Source: an uncultured beta proteobacterium
GTDB taxonomy: Bacteria; Pseudomonadota; Gammaproteobacteria; Burkholderiales; Burkholderiaceae_C
Assembly (NCBI GenBank): GCA_903832285.1
Contig: CAILAY010000090.1
Coordinates: 1 to 64,000, forward strand
Reading direction: 5' to 3'
Length of the DNA stretch: 64,000 nucleotides
The translations under genes were made by a program, and so were the position numbers. This document shows positions 36,697-45,679 of this stretch, piece by piece. Below the pieces are notes generated by a model. That model did no database searches, had not been told where the DNA came from, and was given only the letters and a program-made list of their open reading frames with translations. Numbering within the stretch: position 1 is the first letter of the stretch; every line of letters starts with the position of its first letter.

Positions 36697-37584
36697 ATGA
36701 TCTGGATCGACACCCATTGCCATCTGGATGCGCCCGAATTCGGGGCGAGCGCGGCGGTGCTGGCGCTGCGGACGCAGGCGGCCGCGCGGGGCGTGGCCAT
36801 GTGCGTTGTGCCGGCGGTTCAGGCCGCCAATTTCGAGGCGGTGCGCACGCTGGCGCGGAGCACGGGTGACGGCTACGCGCTGGGTATTCATCCGCTGTAT
36901 GTGCCGCAGGCCCAGGCGTCGGACCTTGCCATCCTGGCAAGCGCTTTGCAGCGCCACAGCGCTGATCCGAATCTGGTGGCTGTGGGCGAAATCGGGCTTG
37001 ACTTTTTTGTACCCGAGCTTTGCACACCGGTGATGCGCGAGCAGCAGGAGCACTTCTATCGCGCCCAACTGCTGCTGGCGCAGCAGCATCGTTTGCCGGT
37101 GATCCTGCATGTGCGTCGCTCGGCAGATCGCCTGCTCAAATACCTGCGCGAACTCGCCTTCAGGCAAGGCGGCATTGCCCACGCATTCAACGGCAGCGCG
37201 CAGCAGGCACGGGCCTTTCTCGAGTTGGGTTTCAAGCTCGGCTTTGGCGGTGCTGTGACGTTCGAGCGGGCGCTGCAATTGCGACGCCTTGCCGCGTCCT
37301 CGCCGCTGGACGCGATCGTGCTCGAGACCGATGCTCCGGACATGCCGCCGCACTGGCTTTATGCCACGGTGCAGCAGCGCGCCCAGGGGCAGCCCCAAGG
37401 ACTCAACACACCGGTCGAGCTGCCGCGCATTGGCGCGGTGCTGGCGGGTTTGCGCGGCATGGACGACACGGCGCTGGCCGAGGCAACGACCGCAAATGCG
37501 CTGGCCGCGCTGCCCCGACTCACGCACCTGCTCACGGTTTTGCCCGCGGCTGTGGGCGGCGCTCGTGCGCGTGCGGCCCGTTGA
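36697..37584 (+). CDS. TatD family metal-dependent hydrolase (DNase)
   Basis: The 295-residue protein has the TatD TIM-barrel signatures: DTHCHLDAPEF (metal-binding HxH), VGEIGLDFF (metal-bridging Glu), VILHVRRS, GIAHAFNGS and VLETDAPDMPPHW. TatD proteins act as 3'-5' exonucleases or D-amino-acyl-type hydrolases. Length is slightly above the common ~260 owing to a C-terminal Ala-rich tail. The gene stands 73 bp after the serine hydrolase. Confidence 0.94.
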   Translation: MIWIDTHCHLDAPEFGASAAVLALRTQAAARGVAMCVVPAVQAANFEAVRTLARSTGDGYALGIHPLYVPQAQASDLAILASALQRHSADPNLVAVGEIGLDFFVPELCTPVMREQQEHFYRAQLLLAQQHRLPVILHVRRSADRLLKYLRELAFRQGGIAHAFNGSAQQARAFLELGFKLGFGGAVTFERALQLRRLAASSPLDAIVLETDAPDMPPHWLYATVQQRAQGQPQGLNTPVELPRIGAVLAGLRGMDDTALAEATTANALAALPRLTHLLTVLPAAVGGARARAAR

Positions 37585-37726
37585 CTTTCACCCGGTGCGC
37601 CGCAGCCGGAAAGGCGTATTGACAACAGCGCGCCTTTGCCTTTTACTCGCACTCGCGTCTCGAACCCGCGTCGTTGGGGTTACCACCATTCATTGACGGT
37701 CGTTCAACATTATTGAGGGGCATCGC

Positions 37727-38425
37727 ATGAGCATTGATACAGCAACTTTGGGCGCCATCGTGACCGCCATCGGCGGCTTGGGGATGGCGGCCTGCGCCCT
37801 GGTGGATACCACCAAAACCTTGCCGGGGGGCGGCGTTTCCAACACCGGCTTCGACGCGATCGAGGCGGCAGTCAGGATCTTCCTGCCCGACGCTGCCCGC
37901 GAACCCGGCACACCGGGATTGGCGGCGAGTCTGCTTTACACGCTGCATTCGAACTGGATCAACGGCGTGGCTGCGGCCGACCAGAAGGCAATTGCCAAGT
38001 CGCTTATCAAACTTCGGCTCAATCCCGAAACGTCTGCGAGATACGCCTCGGCGGCAGATGTGGATCCGGCGGCGCTGGAAGAGGTGGCCCGTCGCATGGT
38101 GACAGGGACCCCACTCGAAGCGCAACATACCAATGCGCTGGGGCGCCTTGACCTTGCCCTGACGGCCATTCTGGACGCAGCCTATCACCGTGCCGATCAG
38201 CGCTATCGCAACGTGAGCAAGACGTGGTCGGCGGTGGTCGCGATGCTACTGGCCGGGTTTGGCGGCATCGCCGTTGCTGATCCGGGCTCCCACTACTCCG
38301 TGACTGCACAGATGCTGTTGGCGTTGTTCTGCGGCATCCTCGCGGTGCCTCTGGCACCCATCACCAAGGACCTGACCAGCGCCCTGAGCGCGGGCGTAAA
38401 ACTGGCACAAACATTGAAGCGCTGA
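37727..38425 (+). CDS. Unknown membrane protein paired with an alpha/beta hydrolase
   Basis: I do not recognise a family. The 232-residue protein has an N-terminal hydrophobic stretch (~8-25), a soluble middle of ~130 residues rich in Ala and Asp, and two closely spaced C-terminal membrane helices (~170-187 and ~196-213) followed by LTSALSAGVKLAQTLKR. The gene ends 3 bp before the hydrolase gene, so the two are translationally linked. A hairpin-forming pair of C-terminal helices plus an amphipathic tail may anchor an assembly for the hydrolase; this is inference only. Confidence 0.8.
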   Translation: MSIDTATLGAIVTAIGGLGMAACALVDTTKTLPGGGVSNTGFDAIEAAVRIFLPDAAREPGTPGLAASLLYTLHSNWINGVAAADQKAIAKSLIKLRLNPETSARYASAADVDPAALEEVARRMVTGTPLEAQHTNALGRLDLALTAILDAAYHRADQRYRNVSKTWSAVVAMLLAGFGGIAVADPGSHYSVTAQMLLALFCGILAVPLAPITKDLTSALSAGVKLAQTLKR

Positions 38426-38428
38426 GCC

Positions 38429-39289
38429 ATGACGATGCTCCTTGACCTGCGCGCCATCCCCAGCGGTGGTTTTGTTGCGCACGAGGTGACGGTGCTGGGA
38501 ACGGTGGCGCGCGGGTCAAAGGCCGTTGCCGAGTTTGAAACCCGCGTACGCGGCAAGAATCTGGTGCTGGCCACGCACGGCTTCAATGTCAACAGCGAAG
38601 ACGGACGTGCAGCCCTTGCGAAGTGGGATCCGTTGTGCTCGCTGCCCGGTTCATACGAGTTTGTGGGCGTGCTGTGGCCGGGGGATTCGCGCTACGTGCC
38701 GGTGCTGGACTACCCCATCGAGGGAAGCGTTGCGCTGGACAGCGGCCGCCTGCTGGCCAGCTTCCTGAATGAACACGCCGTGGGCGCGGCCAGCATCTCG
38801 CTGGTGTCGCACAGCCTGGGCGCGCGCACGATGCTGGAAACTGTGAAGAACCTGGACCGGCGCGTGCCGCTGCTGATCCTGATGGCAGGGGCGATCGAGA
38901 ACGACTGTCTTACCAGCGAATACGCCGACGCGATGACGAAAGTGGATCAGGTCCATGTCGTGGCGTCGCGCTCGGATTGGGTCTTGCAGGACGCGTTCCC
39001 GCTGGGCAATCTGGTGGGTGAAATCCTGATGCACGGTCACCCCTATTTCCGCTCTGCATTGGGGCGCGAGGGGCCGCATACGGTGGCCGGACTGGATGCA
39101 CGCTATCAACTTTGGCAGATCCCCGACGCCTGGAAGTTCGTGCACGGTGACTATCTTCCCGGTCCGGTCGTGGATGCCAGAATGCCGCCCCCTGTTGCTG
39201 TTCCGGGCGCAAACGATCCCTGTCCGGGTGCGGCGAATGGTTGGAAGTCGTCGTGGTCCGCTGGCGTGATAGCGACCCGGTGCACGTAG
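38429..39289 (+). CDS. Alpha/beta hydrolase (DUF900-like)
   Basis: The 286-residue protein has the alpha/beta hydrolase core: the oxyanion strand LVLATHGFNV (His50-Gly51), the nucleophile elbow SHSLGAR with Ser129, and a late HGDYLPG that could provide the catalytic histidine. The opening HGFNV and WPGD are typical of DUF900-type hydrolases. There is no signal peptide. Its gene follows an unknown membrane protein by 3 bp. Substrate is unknown. The last ~35 residues, after the HGDYLPG motif, are low-complexity. Confidence 0.82.
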   Translation: MTMLLDLRAIPSGGFVAHEVTVLGTVARGSKAVAEFETRVRGKNLVLATHGFNVNSEDGRAALAKWDPLCSLPGSYEFVGVLWPGDSRYVPVLDYPIEGSVALDSGRLLASFLNEHAVGAASISLVSHSLGARTMLETVKNLDRRVPLLILMAGAIENDCLTSEYADAMTKVDQVHVVASRSDWVLQDAFPLGNLVGEILMHGHPYFRSALGREGPHTVAGLDARYQLWQIPDAWKFVHGDYLPGPVVDARMPPPVAVPGANDPCPGAANGWKSSWSAGVIATRCT

Positions 39290-39355
39290 GCCGAGTCGCA
39301 TGGCTTGCGCCCATGCAACGACAATAGGCATGTTGCCCGCACTCCCGACCCCCAC

Positions 39356-40117
39356 ATGACCCGCCCCAAACCCGCTGCACGCCTGCCTGATGTGAACTTT
39401 TCCGACTATGGCGACGTGCGTTGTCTGCACCTGGGAACGGAGTGGATCCAGGGCACGATGCTGCTGGACGCACCGTACGACATCGAACTCGAATATGTGC
39501 AGCGCATGATGGCCTGGCTGCTGTTCGTACAACCCGCAAGTTTGAACAAACGCCACGCCATGCAACTCGGCCTAGGCGCGGGTTCGCTTACCAAATTTTG
39601 CCGCAAGAAATTGCGCATCAGGACCACAGCGATCGAACTCAATCCGCAGGTGGTGGCGGCTTGTCGGCTCTGGTTCAAGCTGCCGGCTGACGATACCAAG
39701 TTGGAGGTGATTCTGGGCGACGCCGCAGAAGTGGCGCACCATCCCCTGTGGCATGACCAGATCGACGCCCTGCAGGTCGATCTGTACGATGAAGAGGCGG
39801 CCGCGCCGGTGCTCGACAGCGAGGCCTTTTACGCCGATTGCCGCAGGCTGCTCACGCCCGATGGCTGCATGACGGTGAACTTGTTTGGCCGCTCCAGCAG
39901 CTATTCCGGCACGCTGGAAAAGATCGCTTCGGCATTCGGCGCCGACGCCGTCTGGGCGTTCAAGCCCACGCGCGAAGGCAACACCGTGGTGCTGGCGCAG
40001 CGCACTCCCAGCCGACCCACGCGCACGGAATTGGCACAGCGCGCGCAAACAATCCAGACCTTGTGGGGTTTGCCCGCGACCCAATGGTTGCGCGTTTTCA
40101 AACCGGTACAGCCATAA
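39356..40117 (+). CDS. Spermidine synthase-like methyltransferase-fold protein
   Basis: ATG 39356 gives 253 residues; an earlier ATG at 39305 has no support. The Rossmann core is visible as AMQLGLGAGSLTKF (nucleotide loop), TTAIELNPQVVAACRLWF (acidic residue after strand 2), LGDAAE, and DALQVDLYDEEAAAP, all matching the spermine/spermidine synthase family. The N-terminal small domain of true spermidine synthases is short here. Many such homologues are not aminopropyltransferases, so the reaction is uncertain. It lies 66 bp after the hydrolase gene. Confidence 0.85.
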   Translation: MTRPKPAARLPDVNFSDYGDVRCLHLGTEWIQGTMLLDAPYDIELEYVQRMMAWLLFVQPASLNKRHAMQLGLGAGSLTKFCRKKLRIRTTAIELNPQVVAACRLWFKLPADDTKLEVILGDAAEVAHHPLWHDQIDALQVDLYDEEAAAPVLDSEAFYADCRRLLTPDGCMTVNLFGRSSSYSGTLEKIASAFGADAVWAFKPTREGNTVVLAQRTPSRPTRTELAQRAQTIQTLWGLPATQWLRVFKPVQP

Positions 40118-40160
40118 TCCGATCCGGATTGACAAGCCCATTGACCGACCAGGTTCTTCC

Positions 40161-41957
40161 ATGTCGCACAAACCGCATCCGCAACGCAGCGCCAAGCACC
40201 CAGCCTATTTCGGCCCGGTGACCTGGCGCGGCCTGGTGGAGTGGCTCAACGCCGACGGCGTGATCACTGACGACGAAGCGCAACGCACGATCGCCCGCTG
40301 CGCTCAGGCTGAGAGCCGTCAGCACCCGCTGGAGCGGCTCGCGTCGGTGGCCATGAAGCGCGCCAGCGACGCCAAGGTGCTGGACATGGACATGCTCGTG
40401 CAGTGGCTGGCCGAGCACAGTGGGCTGGACTATTTCCGCATCGATCCGCTCAAGGTCGACGTGGGCAAAGTGGCCGATGCCATCAGTGCGGTCTTCGCCG
40501 AGCGTCATCACATTCTGCCGGTACAGGTGACCCTGAACGAACTTGTGATCGCCACGGCCGAGCCCTTCGTGACGGACTGGGTACAGGAAGTGGAACGCCA
40601 AAGCAAACGCAGTGTGCGCCGGGTGCTGAGCGCGCCGCACGACATCCTGCGCTACACGGCAGAGTTCTTCTCGCTCGCCAAATCTGTGCGCCAGGCCATG
40701 AAGGCGGGCGCCGGCAACAACATCACCGCCAGCTTCGAGCAACTGGTGGAACTGGGCAAGACCAACAAGGCCCTGGACGCCAACGATCAGGGCGTCGTGC
40801 GAGTGGTGGACTGGCTCTGGCAGTACGCCTTCGACCAGCGCGCAAGCGACATCCACCTGGAGCCGCGGCGCGACCAGGGCGCGATCCGCTTCCGCATCGA
40901 CGGCATCCTGCATCGCGTCTACCAGATGCCCATCGGCGTGCACAACGCCATGACGGCGCGCATCAAACTGCTGGGGCGCATGGATGTGATCGAAAAGCGG
41001 CGTCCACTGGACGGTCGCATCAAGACGCGAAATCAGTTGGGTGAGGAGGTGGAGATGCGCATCTCCACCCTGCCCACCGCCTTCGGCGAGAAGATGGTGA
41101 TGCGCATTTTCGATCCCGACACCACGCTCAAGGACCTGGACGCGCTGGGGTTTTCGCAGCACGACGCACAGCGCTGGGAGGCGCTCGTGAAGCGCCCGCA
41201 CGGCATCATCCTGGTGACCGGGCCCACCGGCTCTGGCAAGACCACGACGCTCTACTCCACGCTGAAACGCCTGGCAACGGAAGAGGTGAATGTGAGTACG
41301 GTGGAAGACCCGATCGAAATGATCGAGATCGCTTTCAATCAGACCCAGGTGCAGCCGCAGCTGGACTTTGGCTTCACCGAAGGTCTGCGCGCCCTGATGC
41401 GGCAGGACCCCGACATCATCATGGTGGGCGAAGTCCGCGACGCGCAGACGGCAGACATGGCGGTGCAGGCGGCGCTCACCGGGCACCTGGTTTTCTCCAC
41501 GCTGCACACCAACGATGCGCCTGCGGCCATCAACCGCCTCATGGAACTGGGCGTTCCACCCTATCTGATCAACGCCACTATGCTGGGCGTGCTGGCGCAG
41601 CGGCTGGTGCGCACACTGTGCAAGAACTGCAAGCTGCCCGACGACGAAACCGCGCGCGAGACGCTGGATGAAATCGTCAAACCCTGGAAGATCAACGGCG
41701 ACTACCGGCCCTTCAAGGCGGTGGGCTGTGTCGAATGCCGCATGACCGGCTTCAAGGGCCGCATGGGTCTGTACGAGTTGATGACCATCGGCGAAGCTTT
41801 CAAGGACAAGGTGACGCAGCAACCCAGCCTGGATGCGCTTCGGCGCCAGGCGGTGGTGGATGGCATGCGCCCGCTGCGACTGGCCGGCGCCTTGCGCGTG
41901 GCTGAAGGTGTCACCACGCTGGAAGAAGTTCTCTCGGCCACGCCACCGTTGTCGTAG
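40161..41957 (+). CDS. GspE/PilB-type secretion or pilus assembly ATPase
   Basis: ATG 40161 (MSHKPHPQRS) gives 598 residues. An N-terminal MshEN-like domain (~20-160) is followed by the ATPase: Walker A GPTGSGKTTT, the Asp box, Walker B LMRQDPDIIMVGEVRD, the His box and a C-terminal four-cysteine zinc site (CKNCK and CVECR). It powers pilus or type II secretion assembly as a hexamer. No pilin, GspF/PilC or secretin genes are adjacent, so its partner machine is encoded elsewhere. It may be an extra PilB/GspE copy. Confidence 0.92.
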   Translation: MSHKPHPQRSAKHPAYFGPVTWRGLVEWLNADGVITDDEAQRTIARCAQAESRQHPLERLASVAMKRASDAKVLDMDMLVQWLAEHSGLDYFRIDPLKVDVGKVADAISAVFAERHHILPVQVTLNELVIATAEPFVTDWVQEVERQSKRSVRRVLSAPHDILRYTAEFFSLAKSVRQAMKAGAGNNITASFEQLVELGKTNKALDANDQGVVRVVDWLWQYAFDQRASDIHLEPRRDQGAIRFRIDGILHRVYQMPIGVHNAMTARIKLLGRMDVIEKRRPLDGRIKTRNQLGEEVEMRISTLPTAFGEKMVMRIFDPDTTLKDLDALGFSQHDAQRWEALVKRPHGIILVTGPTGSGKTTTLYSTLKRLATEEVNVSTVEDPIEMIEIAFNQTQVQPQLDFGFTEGLRALMRQDPDIIMVGEVRDAQTADMAVQAALTGHLVFSTLHTNDAPAAINRLMELGVPPYLINATMLGVLAQRLVRTLCKNCKLPDDETARETLDEIVKPWKINGDYRPFKAVGCVECRMTGFKGRMGLYELMTIGEAFKDKVTQQPSLDALRRQAVVDGMRPLRLAGALRVAEGVTTLEEVLSATPPLS

Positions 41958-41997
41958 GTGCACCCGCGCTGCGGCACAATCCCGGCACGAGGATCCC

Positions 41998-43290
41998 ATG
42001 CCACATCGCCTTCCCCTGCCGCAACATCCGCAACGTGTCGCGTTGCACAACGAAATTCATGCGCGTCCGCCAGAGCCCCTGGTGGCGCCGCTGGCGCTCA
42101 CGCATATCGTCATGCTCACGGACGCGGACGCACGCGAAGCGAGTCGAGCGCATCTGGCGCGACTGCTGAGCGACCACCATTTGCCGCCTCCGGCCGGTCA
42201 CTTGACTCATATGCGCGCCGACCTGGGCGCATTTCGCCTGCGCTGGGAGATGCACAGCGAGTTCGTTTCCTACACGTTTATCCGGTCCCTTGAATTGACG
42301 TCGGTGGCGTCGCAGGATCCTCCCTCTGCGCTGGAGATGGTGCCACAGGGCTGGTTGGCCGCAATGCCCGGAGCGTGCCTGGCCAGCCTGCATTTGTGGG
42401 CCCTGCCACAAGCGATTGATGGTGCCGTGGCGCTGCGCCAGAGACTGCTGTTTGAAGAGACGCTGGTGGCTTCATGTGTGGCCGACGGGACGGCCGAGGT
42501 GCACACCGATTTCGCCATCCACGCTGATGGCTATTCGCGGATGCTGGTGCTCGTGGCAGAGCTCACGCCGCGCCGGTTGGGGCGGTTGATGCAGCGCCTG
42601 ATCGAAATTGAAACCTATCGCATGGCGGCGTTGCTGGGTCTGCCAATTGCCCGCGAAGCCATGGGCCTGTTGACCCGCGGTGAGAGTGAACTGGCTTCGC
42701 TTGCCGGCGCGATCCGCACGGCGCAGCGCGAAGAAGAGCCCGAACTGCTGGACCGTCTGACGCGGCTGGCGGGCGAGGTGGAAGGGCAATATGCGGCCAC
42801 GCACTCGCGGTTTTCGGCGAGCAGTGCCTACTTCGACCTGGTGAATCGGCGCATCAACGACATCGCCGAGACCCGCATGGAAGGCATGCAGACTTTCAAG
42901 GACTTCATGGAGCGGCGTCTGAGTCCGGCCAGGAGCACTTGTGACTGGGCCGAGCGACGCCAGCAAGCGCTGTCCGAGCGGATCTCGCGCATGAGCAGCC
43001 TGCTGCGCACAAGGGTTGAGATCGAGCAGCAGCAAAGCAGTCAGGATCTGCTGGCCAGCATGAACCAGCGCCAGGACCTGCAACTCAAGCTGCAGGCGAC
43101 AGTGGAAGGTCTGTCGGTGGCAGCCATCACCTACTACATCATCGGCCTGGTGAGCTACCTCGCCAAGGGCGCGCATCAGATCGGCTGGCCTTTCTCCGCC
43201 GAAACCACAGCCGCCGTGGCGATTCCGTTTGTCGCCGTCGGTGTCTGGTGGTCAATCCGGCGCATGCACCGCAAACTGGTGGGGCATTGA
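41998..43290 (+). CDS. DUF3422 family membrane protein
   Basis: ATG 41998 gives 430 residues and the family-typical start LPQHPQRVALHNEIHARPPEPL. The rest includes a coiled region (~300-370, SERISRMSSLLRTRVEIEQQQSSQDLLASM) and two C-terminal membrane helices (~380-398 and ~405-420). DUF3422 proteins are common in proteobacteria and have no defined function; the topology resembles CorA-like proteins (a large cytoplasmic domain, then two helices), although no GMN motif is present. It converges with the FKBP gene. Confidence 0.9.
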   Translation: MPHRLPLPQHPQRVALHNEIHARPPEPLVAPLALTHIVMLTDADAREASRAHLARLLSDHHLPPPAGHLTHMRADLGAFRLRWEMHSEFVSYTFIRSLELTSVASQDPPSALEMVPQGWLAAMPGACLASLHLWALPQAIDGAVALRQRLLFEETLVASCVADGTAEVHTDFAIHADGYSRMLVLVAELTPRRLGRLMQRLIEIETYRMAALLGLPIAREAMGLLTRGESELASLAGAIRTAQREEEPELLDRLTRLAGEVEGQYAATHSRFSASSAYFDLVNRRINDIAETRMEGMQTFKDFMERRLSPARSTCDWAERRQQALSERISRMSSLLRTRVEIEQQQSSQDLLASMNQRQDLQLKLQATVEGLSVAAITYYIIGLVSYLAKGAHQIGWPFSAETTAAVAIPFVAVGVWWSIRRMHRKLVGH

Positions 43291-43304
43291 CCGCAGGCGC
43301 GGGC

Positions 43305-43718
43305 TTAACGCTTGGTCACACCCAACAATTCAATTTCAAAATTTAGCGTTGCATTCGGCGGGACTGCATTGCCTGCGCCGCGCTCGCCGTACGCGATGGC
43401 GGGTGGACAGACAAGCTTGGCCTTGCCACCGACTTTCATGCGCTGCACGCCCTCTGTCCAGCATTTGATGACGCGGTTCAGCGGGAATTCGGCCGGCTGA
43501 TTGCGCGCGTAGGAACTGTCGAATTCGGTGCCATCCATGAGCGTGCCCCGGTAGTGCACCTTCACCAGGTCGCTGGCACCGGGGCTTGTGCCAGTGCCTT
43601 CGGTCAGTGAGAGGTAGGTCAGCCCACTTGACGTCGTGACGGGCGCGGCGGTCGGGGCGGCATGGAGCGAAGCGCTCGCCACCAGCGCCAGAACAGGGAT
43701 CAAGAACACAGAACGCAT
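43305..43718 (-). CDS. Exported FKBP-type peptidyl-prolyl isomerase
   Basis: ATG 43718 is preceded by AAGGAG. The 137-residue protein has a signal peptide (1 to ~20) and a single FKBP domain: VKVHYRGTLMDGTEFDSSY, WTEGVQRMKVGGKAKLVCPPAIAYGERG and NATLNFEIELLGV. Nearly all active-site residues of FKBP are recognisable. It should act as a periplasmic prolyl isomerase or chaperone. It is divergent from the RquA-like gene across a 149-bp region. Confidence 0.95.
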   Translation of the reverse strand: MRSVFLIPVLALVASASLHAAPTAAPVTTSSGLTYLSLTEGTGTSPGASDLVKVHYRGTLMDGTEFDSSYARNQPAEFPLNRVIKCWTEGVQRMKVGGKAKLVCPPAIAYGERGAGNAVPPNATLNFEIELLGVTKR

Positions 43719-43779
43719 GGAAACTCCTTGAGGGGAAGAATTGATCTCCGACAACTTTACTGACTTAGAACAAGTTAAT

Positions 43780-43809
43780 CGAAAACAGGCACGAGGATAA
43801 TCGTTTTCG
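43780..43809 (+). promoter_or_regulatory. Inverted repeat around a -10-like element upstream of RquA-like gene
   Basis: CGAAAAC (43780-43786) and GTTTTCG (43803-43809) form a perfect 7-bp inverted repeat with a 16-bp spacer. The spacer contains GATAAT (43796-43801), a good -10 candidate. The start codon follows at 43868. The geometry suits a repressor that blocks the promoter. No matching regulator is known to me. Confidence 0.4.
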
Positions 43810-43867
43810 TACGATGTGCTGGCCGGCCGAGCTGGACGCCGTGCCACCTAGACTCCAAAGGAATGTC

Positions 43868-44674
43868 ATGTCTGCCTGGTTGTCCTATCTCGCTTTTTCG
43901 GTGATCTTCGTGCTGACGGGGACCGCCCTGTTTTTCTTTACCGTGACCCGTGGTGCACTGCTGTTGCGCGGCGCTGGTGTGGCTGGTTCCGATCACGCGG
44001 CACACGTCTATCCGATTTATTCGAACATGCGGTTGATACGGATGATCGATTTTCAGCCCATCATTTCAGCGATCCTGCTCTTTCAGTACGACCGACTGGT
44101 GTCTTCCATCACGCAGGGCTTGCGCCACACCAATCTGGATGGCAAGGACGTGCTCATCACCTCATGCGCTTTCGGCAATGTGATTCCACGGGTGGTCACG
44201 GCGGCAGTCGAATCGGGTGCGCGCAAGGTTCTGGTTGCCGACATCATCAAGAATGAATTGGACCACGCGCAGGGCAAGCTGGGCGACTTTGCGGGCCAAA
44301 TGGAATTTCTGGAGGACAACGCCACGTCCATGAAACTTGCGGACGCATCGGTTGACGCGAACGTGATTTTCTTCCTGCTGCACGAACTCCCGCACCATCT
44401 CAAGGCCAAGGCACTGAGCGAGGCCTGCCGGGTGCTGGCGCCGGGCGGCAAACTCTATCTGGCCGAATTTCATCGGCCCGACCTGTGGGTGCTGCGGGCG
44501 CTGAGCTGGACCTACTTCAAGGTGTTCGAGCCACTGGGTCTGGCACTTTGGGATTCGCACGACCCACTCAAACAGTTGCAAGCGCTGGGTGGTTTCAGTT
44601 GTGAGCGGCGTACCGTCTTCTTCGGCAACTTCCAGATCATCGTGGCAACCAAGAACGCCGCCGGACATCGTTGA
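43868..44674 (+). CDS. RquA-like (rhodoquinone-type) SAM-dependent methyltransferase homologue
   Basis: ATG 43868 follows AAAGGA. The 268-residue protein has an N-terminal membrane helix (~5-27), then a methyltransferase fold. Instead of the classical GxGxG SAM loop it has VLITSCAFGNVIPRV (95-109), the kind of altered motif I reported for RquA. FFLLHELP (168-175), PGGKLYLAEFHRP, FEPLGLALW and FFGNFQIIV follow in the order seen in RquA. RquA converts ubiquinone to rhodoquinone, a low-potential quinone for fumarate respiration, and is known from Rhodoferax. The N-terminal helix and overall divergence leave open a related quinone-modifying enzyme. The adjacent genes do not help. Confidence 0.6.
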   Translation: MSAWLSYLAFSVIFVLTGTALFFFTVTRGALLLRGAGVAGSDHAAHVYPIYSNMRLIRMIDFQPIISAILLFQYDRLVSSITQGLRHTNLDGKDVLITSCAFGNVIPRVVTAAVESGARKVLVADIIKNELDHAQGKLGDFAGQMEFLEDNATSMKLADASVDANVIFFLLHELPHHLKAKALSEACRVLAPGGKLYLAEFHRPDLWVLRALSWTYFKVFEPLGLALWDSHDPLKQLQALGGFSCERRTVFFGNFQIIVATKNAAGHR

Positions 44675-44675
44675 A

Positions 44676-44697
44676 CCGCGGCAACTGTACGCCGCGG
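44676..44697. terminator. Hairpin between convergent genes, terminator-like
   Basis: CCGCGGC (44676-44682), loop of 8, GCCGCGG (44691-44697): a 7-bp GC stem placed right after the stop of the RquA-like gene and 12 bp before the end of the convergent lipoprotein gene. The symmetric position suits a bidirectional terminator, although no T-tract follows. Confidence 0.5.
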
Positions 44698-44709
44698 CGC
44701 TCACAAACT

Positions 44710-45573
44710 TCAGAGTAGCTCGCTCCAGAGTTTGGTGACCGACAGGTCATAACGGCCATTGGCTCCTGCATCCACCTCAATTTGCACGCGGGTGCTGTCC
44801 AGTGCCGTCATGCGCACCTGGCGGTGGGTGGCGTCCGCCACCACAAGTTGCCCACTCGCGGGATAGTTCTGTGTGCTGGATCGTACAAACGGCGTGATGT
44901 TGGTGAGTGTGAGACTGTTGTTGTTGAATGCTGACGAACCGAAGCTGCCACTGGCCGCAAATGAACTGCTGAAACCCGTGCCCGTTGGCGTCAACGTCTG
45001 TGTCACGGAAACGTTCGTCAGTGTCAAGCTTTGGCTGACGTTGGCGTAGGTCTGCAGGGTGACCAGGCTCGGAGAAGTAATGGATGCGGTCTGGTCATTC
45101 AGGCCGCGCGAACTGAGCGCCAGTCCGATGATGCCGTTGCCGGACGTGGTGCTGGCCGCGGTTGTGGTCGTCAGGTTGGTGAACGTCAGGCTGGCGCCCA
45201 AGGCGTAGATGTTCGTGCTCATGTCACCGGCAAGCGTGTTGACGCTCACGGCCAGAGAGCCGTCCAGCGTCATCCCCGGATATTGGCACCGGGTCATGTC
45301 CATCGTGAAAGAATCTCCGGCGTCGAGCTTGCCGTTGCCGTTGACGTCGTGCACTGTTACCGCGATCGAGCCACCACCGGGACAACTGCCGGTGGCCGGT
45401 GGAGGACCGTTTGCTAGCGCGCTCGTATCCAGGAGATATTTCGAGGAAGAAAGCGCCTCCTGCGCCACGGTCAGGTAGTTGCCTGAAGTGATGATCGGTG
45501 GGATACCTCCACCGCCGCCACCGCAGGCGACCAGACCCAGACAAAGGACCAAGGGCAGGTGGGTCTTCAACAT
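44710..45573 (-). CDS. Secreted lipoprotein of unknown function
   Basis: The 287-residue product begins with a lipoprotein signal (LCLGLVACGGGGGG, Cys17). The rest is Ser/Thr/Asn-rich, beta-strand-like, with repeated SLTLTN-type strands. DVNGNGKLDAGDSF near residue 75 is an EF-hand/dockerin-like calcium loop. I do not recognise a family. It is probably an outer-membrane or surface lipoprotein. Confidence 0.75.
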   Translation of the reverse strand: MLKTHLPLVLCLGLVACGGGGGGIPPIITSGNYLTVAQEALSSSKYLLDTSALANGPPPATGSCPGGGSIAVTVHDVNGNGKLDAGDSFTMDMTRCQYPGMTLDGSLAVSVNTLAGDMSTNIYALGASLTFTNLTTTTAASTTSGNGIIGLALSSRGLNDQTASITSPSLVTLQTYANVSQSLTLTNVSVTQTLTPTGTGFSSSFAASGSFGSSAFNNNSLTLTNITPFVRSSTQNYPASGQLVVADATHRQVRMTALDSTRVQIEVDAGANGRYDLSVTKLWSELL

Positions 45574-45679
45574 TGCAATGCCTCTGCAAAAAAATGAGCG
45601 TCGTGTTAGCGAAACTATAAACGCAAAGCACTGCCCAGCATAATTCTAAAATCGACCCTTCACCGACGGAGTTCGATCC

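Noticed and set aside
40098-42050. 650-codon open frame on the minus strand opposite the GspE-type ATPase gene
   Set aside because: Low-complexity His/Arg/Gln product; the plus strand encodes a complete ATPase.
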